Assembly: GCA_038209965.1 (NCBI GenBank)
Contig: JBBQXF010000059.1
Span: 1 to 29,712, forward strand
Length of the DNA: 29,712 nt
Direction of reading: 5' to 3'
Source: JALONO01 sp038209965
GTDB taxonomy: Bacteria; Bacteroidota; Bacteroidia; Cytophagales; Thermoflexibacteraceae
The notes below the pieces were generated by a model that ran no database searches, was not told the DNA's origin, and was given only the letters and a program-made list of their open reading frames with translations. Positions 9,155-17,074 of the stretch are shown in pieces; within the stretch, counting starts at the first letter, position 1, and the number at the start of each line of letters is the position of its first letter. The translations under genes were made by a program, and so were the position numbers.

Positions 9155-10465
9155 TTACAACCCGCCCACTGCTTTTTTGTACCGCACTAAGGCCACCAAA
9201 AAATTATACACACTGGTCAGGTAGTTGTTTTCAGCATTTTGGAGCGAAAACTCAGCATTTTTGAGATCGGACAAAGTGAGCGCGCCCTTGTCGAAGCGCA
9301 GTTGATCGGTGGCCAGAATCTGCTGGGCCAAGGCTACATTTTTTTGCGTTTCACCAATGTCGAGCCTGGCCTGGGTCATTTGTTTGAACGCGCTCTTGGC
9401 TTCATAATCAAATTCGGCCCTGAATTTTTCCACCGTGTTGCGGTTGATCTGTTGCCGGATCCGGTAGTCTTTGGCCGCCAACCGGGCCTGTCCACCATCA
9501 AAAATGGGCACATTGAGCCGCAGGCCCACGTAGTTGAACGGAAACCAAGTCCCCGACTGGAAGGGATTGAACTGGTCGGCCAACTGTAAGACCGAGTAAT
9601 TGCCATAGGCGGCCAAGGTGGGCCAGTTTTTGGCCCGTTGTTTTTGGGCGTTCAGCCCATTTAGGCGAAAGGCGATTTCCTCGCCCTTGATTTCGGGCCG
9701 TTGCTCAATGGCCACCGTTATTTGGCTATCGATGGCTACCAAGAGGCCGGCCAACCGATCGGCTACTCCAGTCAGATTGTTGGGGGCGCTCATCTGATAT
9801 TTGAGGGCATCCAAGCTCAGCTCGAGATCTTGTTGGGCCTTTTGCAGGGCGATCTGGGCATTGCTCAAGTCCAGGCCAAACCTTGCTAGGTCATCTAACA
9901 AGAGGGCATTGCTTTTGAACTTGGTTTGGGCATCGTTAAAATTGGCTTGGTTGCGCTCCACTTGTTTTTGGGCAAAGGCCAAGCGTTCTTGGTTGAAGAC
10001 CACCAAATAATATGCCTCGGTAATGGCTTGCCTGATCAAGATCTTTTGTTGTTCTAGGGTGTTGAGTTGGGTTTCGGTTTGGATATTGTTGATTTTTCGG
10101 TCGACACCTTGGTTGGCATCCCATACTTTTTGATCCAATTGGAGGCCGGCGGTATTGGTAAACGGCAGGCCAAACCTGGCTTGGGTAGTGCCGCCCGGAT
10201 TCTGGCCAGTAAGGTCAAAGGGCAAAACCGTGGTTTGGAGCTGCGTATTCCACCGCACATCGACACTACCACTGAGCTGGGGCAGCCATTTGGCCCTCAC
10301 CTTTTGGTTTTCGGACTGGGCGATTTGGGTCTGCAACGTTTGGTTTTTGATTTCTTGGCGGTTCTCCAAACCCATTTTGAGGGCTTCCTCCAGCGTGGTT
10401 TTTTGGGCAAAGGCCCACGAAGCAATCCCCAAGAGTGGCAAGATGAGGATGATTGGATTTTTCAT
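9155..10465 (-). CDS. TolC-family outer-membrane efflux channel
   Basis: A 436-residue protein with a signal peptide (cleavage near AFA|Q, residue 20) and the two-fold repeated OEP layout of TolC proteins: long Gln/Asn/Ala-rich helices (about 25-75 and 130-230, then 265-300 and 340-420) separated by beta strands such as the one around LRLNVPIFDGGQARL. TolC trimers form the exit duct of tripartite exporters. It is the last gene of a minus-strand cluster after an ATPase, an adaptor lipoprotein and a permease, 62 bp from the permease, so it is very likely the dedicated exit channel of that ABC pump. The length is typical. The substrate is unknown. Confidence 0.93.
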   Translation of the reverse strand: MKNPIILILPLLGIASWAFAQKTTLEEALKMGLENRQEIKNQTLQTQIAQSENQKVRAKWLPQLSGSVDVRWNTQLQTTVLPFDLTGQNPGGTTQARFGLPFTNTAGLQLDQKVWDANQGVDRKINNIQTETQLNTLEQQKILIRQAITEAYYLVVFNQERLAFAQKQVERNQANFNDAQTKFKSNALLLDDLARFGLDLSNAQIALQKAQQDLELSLDALKYQMSAPNNLTGVADRLAGLLVAIDSQITVAIEQRPEIKGEEIAFRLNGLNAQKQRAKNWPTLAAYGNYSVLQLADQFNPFQSGTWFPFNYVGLRLNVPIFDGGQARLAAKDYRIRQQINRNTVEKFRAEFDYEAKSAFKQMTQARLDIGETQKNVALAQQILATDQLRFDKGALTLSDLKNAEFSLQNAENNYLTSVYNFLVALVRYKKAVGGL

Positions 10466-10527
10466 TGAGCGTTACTGTTTTGGATGATGGGGGTGTTGCC
10501 GTTGGGCAGGGCTAAATGGTCAATTAA

Positions 10528-11646
10528 CTAGTTTCGAAACACTGCGGCGGGCTCGAGCTTGATGATTTTCTGCATCCCAAACAAGCTGCCCATAACGGCA
10601 ATAAAAAGCGTCACCCCCACCAGCGACCACACGATGGCGGGGATCAGTTGCAAGTCAAGCCCGCCCTTGGTCGCATTGACAAAGCCATTGAGCAGGCCAT
10701 AAGCGATCAAAAAACCAATGACCGAGTAAATCGTGGCTTGGGACAGGATCAGCCGACGGATCGTGCCGTTGGTGCCGCCAATGGCCTTGAGCGTTCCGTA
10801 ATCCTTGATGCGGTCACTAACAGCGGAGTACATTGTCAGGCCAACGATGGCAAAACCGGTAATGACGGCAAAAACCACCAATAAGCCAAAAGAAGCGACA
10901 ATTCCGCTGTTGCCAGCAAAGTAGGTCAGGGAAGAAGAACGAAAATCTTTACCAGTAATGGCCTTGATGTTGGGGATTCGCTCATTGATGGCTTTGACCA
11001 CTTGCTGGGGATCGTAGCGGGGATCCCACTCCACCAAAAAGGCATTGGCTTGGGTGGTGGGGATGTTGCAAAGCCACCGCGCCCTTTCCAGGGTCGTGAA
11101 GCCGTATGAAATGCCCAAGCCCTCAGTTTTGGCCGTTAAACCCACCAACTTGATCTGCTTGCCATTGTACTCAAATTTATCGCCTACTTTTAATTTTTTG
11201 CCAACTTCTTGGTTCATTTTATCCAGAAAGACAGCATTGTCCGAAAGCAGATCCATTGGGTTGCCCTCAGCTACGCGCCAAGGCCCGCCCGCGAAACTGG
11301 GGGCTTGCGTACCGATCATGGTGATAGCAGTTTTGCTCCCATCGGGCATTTTGAGGTTTCCCCCGGCAAATATCAGAGGGTGCGCCGCTTTTACACCCTC
11401 GATGGAAAATAGGCCCCGCCCGATCCGCATATCAATCGGGGGCAGGTCAATTACCTGCTTGCTCTTGTCACTGACCACCCAAATGTAGTTCTCGTTGAAG
11501 GTGGCCAAAGAAACCGTACTGCCCAAGAGGGCCAAACAGATCATTACTTGCTGGCCGACCAAAAAAATGGACAGGATCATGCCGAAGAAGATTCCGAACA
11601 TCTTCGCCTTGTCGTACCACATAAATTTGAATGCTTCAATTAGCAT
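10528..11646 (-). CDS. ABC exporter permease of the DevC/MacB-like (FtsX-fold) type
   Basis: A 372-residue inner-membrane permease. TM1 lies at about residues 17-42. A large periplasmic domain follows (about 45-235), and then three C-terminal TMs (about 243-267, 293-318, 335-358) with the FtsX-domain phrase TMYSAVSDRIKDYGTLKAIGGTNGTIRRLILSQ broken across the cytoplasmic loop. It ends LEPAAVFRN, the usual FtsX-type tail. This topology is that of MacB-class mechanotransmission pumps, which move substrates from the periplasm or outer leaflet out through TolC. The overall shape is closest to DevC of the cyanobacterial DevBCA exporter, because the ATPase is a separate protein. The neighbours (adaptor 73 bp upstream, TolC-like gene 62 bp downstream) support one pump. 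Confidence 0.92.
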   Translation of the reverse strand: MLIEAFKFMWYDKAKMFGIFFGMILSIFLVGQQVMICLALLGSTVSLATFNENYIWVVSDKSKQVIDLPPIDMRIGRGLFSIEGVKAAHPLIFAGGNLKMPDGSKTAITMIGTQAPSFAGGPWRVAEGNPMDLLSDNAVFLDKMNQEVGKKLKVGDKFEYNGKQIKLVGLTAKTEGLGISYGFTTLERARWLCNIPTTQANAFLVEWDPRYDPQQVVKAINERIPNIKAITGKDFRSSSLTYFAGNSGIVASFGLLVVFAVITGFAIVGLTMYSAVSDRIKDYGTLKAIGGTNGTIRRLILSQATIYSVIGFLIAYGLLNGFVNATKGGLDLQLIPAIVWSLVGVTLFIAVMGSLFGMQKIIKLEPAAVFRN

Positions 11647-11719
11647 AATTTTTCAAAGGTGAGTCGTAAATAAAATAGTCGGGCCAAGGGATGCTTACCC
11701 AAACACTTTGGCCAGTTGG

Positions 11720-12682
11720 TTAGTCTAAATAAATCATACAGTCAACCCGGCTGCCGATTAGTGGCATAGTGCCAGATGCCAATTTAATGTGCACTTCGCG
11801 CACGCGACGGTCTTCCTGTTCGGTGGCCTGATCCTTGAACAGCGACTTGGTTTTGAGGTAATCGGCGGCGTAGGTTACGGTACCCTCCGCCATTTTTTCC
11901 CCCGTGGTTTGGGAGAGGATCATCGCTTTTTGGCCAATTTTGATTTTTTCGGCGTAAAGTTCGTCCACTTCGGTCTTGGCGATCAAATAGCCTTCGGGCG
12001 CAAACTCGGCGATTTGAGTAGCATTGGTCACATACTCGCCCGTTTTGACCAAGACGTTTAGGATTTTGCCGGGGAGCGATGCCGTGACCTTTTTCTGGGC
12101 AACCACAGTCTGGTAATAATTGATATCGGCCTGCAACTCGTTGATGCGCGCACTGGCTTGCTTTGAGTTGGCCTCAGCCGATTCCACATCCTTGGCCAAT
12201 TTGTCTTGGCTGGCGCGGCTATTGTCCAAGTTTTCTTTGGTAAGTGCCTTTCCTTCAAAGAGTTGTAAGTTACGGGCATACGTTTCTTGGGCATTTTTCA
12301 GGTTAACTGTCAAGGCGGCCAGAGTGGCCCGGCTGGCTTCAATGGTGGCTTGCTGGGTGCGGATCTTGCTTTCGGCTTGGGTGAGCTGGGCATTTTCTAC
12401 TGCCATCTCGACCTCGATCAGTTGTTCCCCTTTTTTTACCTGCTGGTTATCTACTACGTTGATGAACAATATTTTGCCCGTAGTGCCGGCGGTAAGGTTG
12501 ATCAGCCCGTCGGCGGGCTCGATGCGGGCCACGCCCAAGATGCGGTTGTTCGTGCCCAATACCTTGGTGGTGTCTTTGACCGATGCTGACGAATTTTCTT
12601 GCGCTGGGGCTTTGTCATCGCCGCCACAGCCAGTGAGAAAGGCTAGCGCGACCAGAACCGCCAGATAAACTTGATTTTTCAT
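11720..12682 (-). CDS. HlyD/DevB-type periplasmic adaptor lipoprotein of the ABC exporter
   Basis: A 320-residue membrane-fusion protein bridging the permease and the TolC-like channel. I start it at the ATG at 12682, because this gives a clean lipoprotein signal (LAFLTGC, Cys19). The frame stays open upstream to 12829 but that adds a basic, unconserved 49 residues. Domains in order: a first lipoyl half (about 55-95, TAGTTGKILFINVVDNQQVKKGEQLIEVE), a long Ala/Gln-rich alpha-hairpin coiled coil (about 95-195), a second lipoyl half (VTASLPGKILNVLVKTGEYV) and a beta-barrel part ending GSRVDCMIYLD. The gene is preceded by a 323-bp gap after the ATPase, so it may also have its own promoter. Confidence 0.92.
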   Translation of the reverse strand: MKNQVYLAVLVALAFLTGCGGDDKAPAQENSSASVKDTTKVLGTNNRILGVARIEPADGLINLTAGTTGKILFINVVDNQQVKKGEQLIEVEMAVENAQLTQAESKIRTQQATIEASRATLAALTVNLKNAQETYARNLQLFEGKALTKENLDNSRASQDKLAKDVESAEANSKQASARINELQADINYYQTVVAQKKVTASLPGKILNVLVKTGEYVTNATQIAEFAPEGYLIAKTEVDELYAEKIKIGQKAMILSQTTGEKMAEGTVTYAADYLKTKSLFKDQATEQEDRRVREVHIKLASGTMPLIGSRVDCMIYLD

Positions 12683-13005
12683 CGATCTTTTTGAATGTGG
12701 ATGGATAAATTGAAAGATATTTGGTGCTTGTTTGTTGATAATTTTCGTTTTACGGACAAATATTCTACTTCGAGAATTTGGTTGAATAGCCAATCGATCG
12801 GCTCTCAGCTGGTGCTTTATTCTTTTCACCGCGTTGTTTTGATCGCCAAAAGTGTATTTTTTGAACCTAATTGATCGGAAGTTCGATTATTTGAATCTTA
12901 AATAATGGCGGGTTAATTGGCAATAAATCAATAATAATTAAAAAAATTTGATTCTGCTGGTTTAACTGGCAATCAAACGAGCCATGAGCGAATATTGCCG
13001 ACTGA
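12683..13005. other. Gene-free gap inside the exporter cluster
   Basis: These 323 AT-rich bases separate the ATPase stop from the adaptor start. I found no credible coding frame, T-tailed hairpin or clear TTTG/TAnnTTTG pair on the minus strand; AATATTTG-like and TATTATTG-like boxes occur but lack a correctly spaced -33 box. The length is unusual for an operon whose other gaps are 62-73 bp. Confidence 0.5.
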
Positions 13006-13704
13006 TTACTCAAAACTCACCTCTTTGAGTGCGAGCGGCGTAACAAAACCATTTTTGACTTCTACTACCCGATCGGCATATTTTTGCAAGCGCGGATCGT
13101 GCGTGACCACCGCCACCGATTTGCCTTGGCCCGCCAATGCTTTGAGCTCCTCCATCACCACGGCAAACGAATCTTTGTCGAGCGAGGCCGTCGGTTCATC
13201 GCAGAGCATTATCTTGGGGTTGGTCACCAAGGCCCGGGCAATGGCCACCCGCTGCTGTTGGCCACCCGAAAGTTGTTTGGGCAGGTTGCGGCTGCGGTCG
13301 CTCATGCCCACTGCCTCGAGCGCTTGGCCGACCCGCTGGCTGATCTCGCTGCGCCCTACCCCTTGGAGTTTGAGCGGCATGGCCACATTCTCGGCCGCGT
13401 TCAAAGGTGCGAGGAGGTTGAACTGCTGGAACACAAAGCCAATGGTGTTCAGCCTGAGTTTGGCCAATTGATTGGCATTCATACTATTAACGTGCTGACC
13501 AGCCACATAGAGTTCGCCTTGGGAAGGATAAATGACACAACCCAACAACGAGAGCAGGGTCGTTTTGCCCGATCCCGAAGGGCCAATAATGAGCAACAGC
13601 TCCCCTTCGTTCAACACTAAATCGGTCGGTTGGAGGGCAATAATGGTCTGGTCTCCCGTCTGGTACTCTTTGCCCACTCCTTTTAGTTCTGCGATGATTG
13701 CCAC
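13006..13704 (-). CDS. ABC exporter ATP-binding subunit (LolD/MacB/DevA-like)
   Basis: A cytoplasmic ATPase that powers the FtsX-type permease. All motifs are intact: Walker A GPSGSGKTT (residues 41-49), Q-loop VFQQFN, signature LSGGQQQRVAIARA, Walker B IMLCDEPTASLD and H-loop VVTHD. The start is uncertain and not ATG: a stop codon lies just upstream of 13749 and there is no in-frame ATG before Walker A. Choices are TTG 13749, TTG 13731 (with AAAGG a few bases before it) or GTG 13704. I prefer GTG 13704 because it gives a 232-residue protein beginning MAIIAELKGVGKEY, the normal start for this family. It is the first gene of the exporter cluster and is divergent from the MarR-like gene. Confidence 0.9.
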   Translation of the reverse strand: MAIIAELKGVGKEYQTGDQTIIALQPTDLVLNEGELLLIIGPSGSGKTTLLSLLGCVIYPSQGELYVAGQHVNSMNANQLAKLRLNTIGFVFQQFNLLAPLNAAENVAMPLKLQGVGRSEISQRVGQALEAVGMSDRSRNLPKQLSGGQQQRVAIARALVTNPKIMLCDEPTASLDKDSFAVVMEELKALAGQGKSVAVVTHDPRLQKYADRVVEVKNGFVTPLALKEVSFE

Positions 13705-13789
13705 TGGCTTGGTATGGTTTAGTAATATCAATTCGCCTTTATGCCACAATTATACTATGTTTTAATAATAAAAAATAAATATTTGAAAG

Positions 13790-13813
13790 AAAATATTTTG
13801 AAAACATTGTTTT
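13790..13813. promoter_or_regulatory. Candidate operator: two adjacent AT-rich palindromes
   Basis: AAAATATTTT (13790-13799) is a perfect palindrome. It is followed directly by AAAACATTGTTTT (13801-13813), an inverted repeat with 5-bp arms. Both lie between the divergent exporter and MarR-like genes, and the second fills the promoter spacer at 13801-13819. MarR proteins usually bind short AT-rich palindromes in their own promoter, so this is a plausible autoregulatory site. The AT-rich background makes chance palindromes easy. Confidence 0.35.
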
Positions 13814-13827
13814 AAAAATTAAATTTG
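13797..13827 (+). promoter_or_regulatory. Promoter of the MarR-like gene
   Basis: TTTG (13797-13800), a 19-bp spacer and TAAATTTG (13820-13827) match the Bacteroidota -33/-7 consensus without a mismatch. Transcription would begin near 13834, leaving a leader of about 80 nt before the ATG at 13917. Confidence 0.6.
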
Positions 13828-13916
13828 TGAATTAAAGTACTAAAACATCATAAGTCGCGCACCCAGCATTTTTGGGTCGGGTTGCTCTTTTGACTAAACA
13901 GTTGCTAATTCGACAC

Positions 13917-14540
13917 ATGGAAAACAAAATAGTGGTGCTGGTTAACCTTTGGGCCAAATATGAGGCCCAGGATCCAGGGATTACAATCGAGGAGTTCTGT
14001 GCCAAATACCTGGCGGATCAGGTGCCAGCCCCAACGCGCGGTCCTGATGCGATGGGCATATCGATCAACGGTCAATTGGCCGGCGGGATTGGCAAATTGA
14101 ACCGATACGCCAGTTTATATTGCAAAAAAGCGCTGGCCCACGTCGGGTTGGACAACATCGAGGATTGGGTCTATTTAATCAATTTGCAAGAAATGGGTAC
14201 GCCCAAAAAGAGCGAGCTGATTTACGAAATGGTATCAGAGTTCCCGTCGGGCATTGGCATCATCAAGCGACTGGTGGGGCTGGGGCTGGTGGAGGAGTTC
14301 CCCGATAAACAAGATAAACGGTCCAAACGGTTGCGGATCATGGAAAAAGGCGTGCAAGTGCTCATGGCGAGTTTTCCTTACATGGAAAAAGTGGGTAGCA
14401 TGGCCTTTGACACCCTGAGTGCGGGCGAGAAATTCACGGTGGTGAGCATCTTGAAACGGTTGGATCATTACCACTCCAGTCATTATAAACATGTCCGCAA
14501 TGCAGAATTTGAGCACGCCTTTGAGCGGTTGGTGCCCTAG
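13917..14540 (+). CDS. MarR-like winged-helix transcriptional regulator
   Basis: A 207-residue protein. The first ~85 residues are helical (LVNLWAKYEAQDPGITIEEFCAKYL). Residues about 90-145 look like a MarR winged helix: MGTPKKSELIYEMVSEFPSGIGIIKRLVGLGLVEE broken by the wing DKQDKRSKRLRIMEKG, and the C-terminal helices would form the dimer interface. The ATG at 13917 (MENKIV) is preferred to a TTG at 13872, which would add 15 unconvincing residues. It is divergent from the ABC exporter, the usual arrangement for a MarR-type repressor of an efflux pump, so it probably controls that cluster and itself. Ligand unknown. Assignment to MarR rests on the helix-wing pattern, with no search run. Confidence 0.78.
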   Translation: MENKIVVLVNLWAKYEAQDPGITIEEFCAKYLADQVPAPTRGPDAMGISINGQLAGGIGKLNRYASLYCKKALAHVGLDNIEDWVYLINLQEMGTPKKSELIYEMVSEFPSGIGIIKRLVGLGLVEEFPDKQDKRSKRLRIMEKGVQVLMASFPYMEKVGSMAFDTLSAGEKFTVVSILKRLDHYHSSHYKHVRNAEFEHAFERLVP

Positions 14541-14644
14541 CCATTCGCTGATCAGCCTTCGGGGGGTATCAAGTCGGGCACTTGGCAGCCAAAATGGCAA
14601 CTCAAATCGGTTGGGCGCTAATCAAGCAGACTTGGGCCTAGTGA

Positions 14645-14660
14645 GTAAATTCGAATTTAC
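14645..14660. promoter_or_regulatory. Perfect 16-bp palindrome upstream of the esterase gene
   Basis: GTAAATTCGAATTTAC is a perfect palindrome without a spacer, located ~44 bp upstream of the likely -33 box of the esterase gene and ~100 bp after the MarR-like gene stop. It has the size and symmetry of a dimeric regulator site. There is no T-tract, so it is not a terminator. Confidence 0.4.
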
Positions 14661-14703
14661 CGACTCATTGCGGCCTGTGTCTGGTGAACGGTTCATGATC
14701 AGG

Positions 14704-14736
14704 ATTGGCCTTTCTCCCCAATTTTTTGTATCATTG
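14704..14736 (+). promoter_or_regulatory. Possible promoter of the esterase gene
   Basis: ATTG (14704-14707), a 21-bp spacer and TATCATTG (14729-14736) resemble the Bacteroidota consensus with one mismatch in each box. The leader to the ATG at 14762 would be about 20 nt. Confidence 0.35.
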
Positions 14737-14761
14737 CCCAAGGACTTTTTATTGACCCAAT

Positions 14762-16735
14762 ATGAAAAAACAACTGATCGCCTTCCTCGGGCTCACTATC
14801 CTCTCTTTGACGGCAGCGGCCCAAGTGCGGTTGCCCAAAATTTTTGGCAACGGGATGGTATTGCAACGCAGTGCGCCCGTGCCCGTGTGGGGCTGGGCCG
14901 CGCCCAACGAAAAAATTACCCTGACCTTCAACGGCCAGACCAAGACAGTAAAAGCTGGTAAAGATGGCAAATGGCAAATCCGGCTGGAACCAATGACCGC
15001 CGGTGGCCCCTATGAAATGCGGGTGGCGGGCAAAGCCGACCGAGTGGCCCTCAGCGACATTTTAGTGGGCGAGGTGTGGGTGTGCTCGGGCCAATCGAAC
15101 ATGGAGTGGCCGCTGGCCCAATCCAACAACGCCAAAGAAGAAGCGGCCAAGGCCAATTATCCCCAGATCCGGCATTTTGCGGTGCCGAAAGCGGTTTCGG
15201 GCCTGCCTTCGGATGATATTAGCGGGGGCAAATGGGAAACTTGTACCCCCCAAACCGCGCCGAGGTTCACGGCCGTGGGTTACTTTTTTGCCCGCGAACT
15301 GGCCAAAGAACTCAACGTACCGATTGGGCTGATCAACACCAGTTGGGGCGGCACTCACTCCGAAACCTGGACTAGTGCGGCCGCCTTGGCCCAAGAACCC
15401 GATTTCAAGGATCTGTTGGCCCGCGTGCCCACCGACCTGGGCAAGGCCGACCAAGCGAAAGAAGCCGAATTCAAGGCAATGGTGGCCCGGGTGCAGGGTG
15501 AAACCCAAAACATTGACGATAGCCAATGGCAGCAGCCCGATTTCAACGACAGCCAATGGAAAACCATGCCGCTCCCCCAACTCTGGGAGCGCGCGGGCCT
15601 GCCCGGCTTTGATGGCGTGGTGTGGTTTAGGCGCGAGTTTACCCTGACCGAAGCCCAGACCAAGGCCGGCCTCGAGTTGCAACTTGGCCCCATTGATGAC
15701 ATAGATGACACCTACATCAACGGGGTGCGGGTGGGCGGCATGAACGGGTATAGTCAAGCGCGCAATTACCAAGTGCCAGCCGCGGCTTTGCGCGTGGGCC
15801 GCAACGTGATCGCCGTTCGGGTGGATGATACCGGCGGCGGCGGGGGCATCTATGGTGCGCCCGAACAACTCCAACTGATCACCACCAATGGCCCCCAGTC
15901 TTTGGCCGGGCCTTGGCGGTGGCGCATTGGCAAGTTGGGCGACTTTCAGCTCGAGCTCTCGCCCAACGATTACCCCACGCTCTTGTTCAATGCCATGCTC
16001 AACCCACTCATTCCCTTTGGCATCAAAGGGGCGATCTGGTACCAGGGCGAATCCAACGCCGCCCGGGCATACCAGTACCGCACGGCCTTCCCCATGATGA
16101 TCAAAGACTGGCGAAATCATTGGAAACAAGGTGATTTTCCGTTCCTATTTGTGCAGTTGGCCAGCTTCAACTCGGCCAACGGGACGAGCGAGCAGGGTAG
16201 CACTTGGGCCGAACTCCGGGAAGCCCAAACCCAAACCCTCAGCCTGCCCAACACGGGCATGGCCGTAACCGTGGATATCGGCGAAAGCCGGGACATCCAC
16301 CCCAGAAACAAACTGGACGTGGGCAAACGTTTGGCCGCCAACGCATTGCATACTGTATATGGGGTGGACAAGCCCTTCAGCAGCCCCATGTACGCGGGCA
16401 TGAAGATCGACAGCAAGCAGGTCACCGTGCAGTTTAGCCACGCTTTTGGTGGGCTGATGGTCAAAAACAAATATGGCTACGTCAATGGTTTTGAACTGGC
16501 CGGGGCCGATCAAAAATTCTACCCAGCCCGGGCCGCCTTGATCGCGGATGGCAATGGCGACAAAGTGCTGGTCATTTGTGAGGAAGTGCCGGCCCCGGTG
16601 GCGGTGCGCTACGCTTGGGCTGATGATCCCAACGATGTCAACCTGTTTAACAAAGCGGGCTTTCCGGCCAACCCTTTCCGCTCCGATACTTGGAAAAGCA
16701 TCACCGAGGGCGTAAAATTCTCGATTGGGAAGTAG
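14762..16735 (+). CDS. Secreted sialate O-acetylesterase-type carbohydrate esterase
   Basis: A 657-residue SGNH-fold esterase of the SASA family that removes acetyl groups from sialic acid or other acetylated sugars. Residues 1-20 are a signal peptide (LTAAA|Q). An N-terminal beta domain (about 22-100, LPKIFGNGMVLQR..PVPVWGWA) is typical of the family. The nucleophile motif is CSGQSNMEW with Ser112, and the catalytic Asp/His appear as D511 and H513 in SRDIHPRNK. Between about residues 250 and 375 there is a jelly-roll insert like the sugar-binding domain of beta-galactosidases (FDGVVWFRREFTL, YINGVRVG, GRNVIAVRVDDTGGGGG), a known layout in Bacteroidota homologues. The product should act in the periplasm or outside the cell. 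Its substrate may be plant xylan/pectin acetyl groups as well as sialate. It is followed at once by two long hairpins. Confidence 0.93.
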   Translation: MKKQLIAFLGLTILSLTAAAQVRLPKIFGNGMVLQRSAPVPVWGWAAPNEKITLTFNGQTKTVKAGKDGKWQIRLEPMTAGGPYEMRVAGKADRVALSDILVGEVWVCSGQSNMEWPLAQSNNAKEEAAKANYPQIRHFAVPKAVSGLPSDDISGGKWETCTPQTAPRFTAVGYFFARELAKELNVPIGLINTSWGGTHSETWTSAAALAQEPDFKDLLARVPTDLGKADQAKEAEFKAMVARVQGETQNIDDSQWQQPDFNDSQWKTMPLPQLWERAGLPGFDGVVWFRREFTLTEAQTKAGLELQLGPIDDIDDTYINGVRVGGMNGYSQARNYQVPAAALRVGRNVIAVRVDDTGGGGGIYGAPEQLQLITTNGPQSLAGPWRWRIGKLGDFQLELSPNDYPTLLFNAMLNPLIPFGIKGAIWYQGESNAARAYQYRTAFPMMIKDWRNHWKQGDFPFLFVQLASFNSANGTSEQGSTWAELREAQTQTLSLPNTGMAVTVDIGESRDIHPRNKLDVGKRLAANALHTVYGVDKPFSSPMYAGMKIDSKQVTVQFSHAFGGLMVKNKYGYVNGFELAGADQKFYPARAALIADGNGDKVLVICEEVPAPVAVRYAWADDPNDVNLFNKAGFPANPFRSDTWKSITEGVKFSIGK

Positions 16736-16776
16736 GGAATTTGCCTCCGTCCATATCCTTATTGCCTGAAAATACT

Positions 16777-16827
16777 CCGCTCGCCCCGTGGTGCCAAGTA
16801 ACCGGCTTTGCACCACGGGGCGAGCGG
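16777..16827. repeat. 18-bp perfect inverted repeat (hairpin 1)
   Basis: Arms CCGCTCGCCCCGTGGTGC (16777-16794) and its exact reverse complement (16810-16827) enclose a 15-nt loop. No T-run follows. It begins 41 bp after the esterase stop. It may act as an mRNA 3'-end stabiliser or be a REP-like mobile palindrome. Confidence 0.85.
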
Positions 16828-17074
16828 GCTACCCTTGCTGGTCAACTTGCCCAACTTTTGCTCCGTTGTTGGTGTTAGCGAAGTGCACCAACAACGGAGC
16901 AAGCCCCACCAATAAGATCGTACTCCGAGTAACGAGTAAAAAAATCAAATGCTGTGATACTTCGTATGCAAAATGCCGCCGCTCGTGCCCTCACAGAAGG
17001 CCGCCAGGAAAGCGGCCCGCGACTGCCGAAAGTCACCGGCTTTAGTTTATTTTGGGTGCCAAGTCACCGATTTT
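16796..17074. repeat. Dispersed AAGT(A/C)ACCG repeat, three copies
   Basis: AAGTAACCGGCTTT (16796-16809, in the loop of hairpin 1), AAGTCACCGGCTTT (17030-17043) and AAGTCACCGATTTT (17061-17074). The first and third are both preceded by GTGCC, giving GTGCCAAGTnACCG, and both are followed by a GC-rich tract with CGGGG. The third copy also forms a small hairpin (GTCACC 17065-17070, GGTGAC 17084-17089). The copies look like diverged members of one repeat family. Confidence 0.6.
16858..16902. repeat. 17-bp perfect inverted repeat (hairpin 2)
   Basis: Arms TTGCTCCGTTGTTGGTG (16858-16874) and its exact reverse complement (16886-16902) enclose an 11-nt loop. No T-run follows. It lies 30 bp after hairpin 1 but the arm sequences differ, so the two are not copies of each other. 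Confidence 0.85.

Noticed and set aside
12683..12829. N-terminal extension of the adaptor lipoprotein up to 12829
   Set aside because: The extra 49 residues are basic and would bury a clear lipoprotein signal peptide that begins at the ATG at 12682.
15062..16129. A 355-codon antisense frame opposite the esterase gene
   Set aside because: The opposite strand carries the esterase with catalytic motifs. The antisense peptide is His/Gly-rich and unlike any family I know.
16690..17045. Short plus-strand frames across the hairpins after the esterase
   Set aside because: They exist only because the GC-rich palindromes lack stops. The peptides (CQVTGFAPRGER and CQVTDFARRGDK) simply mirror the DNA repeat.
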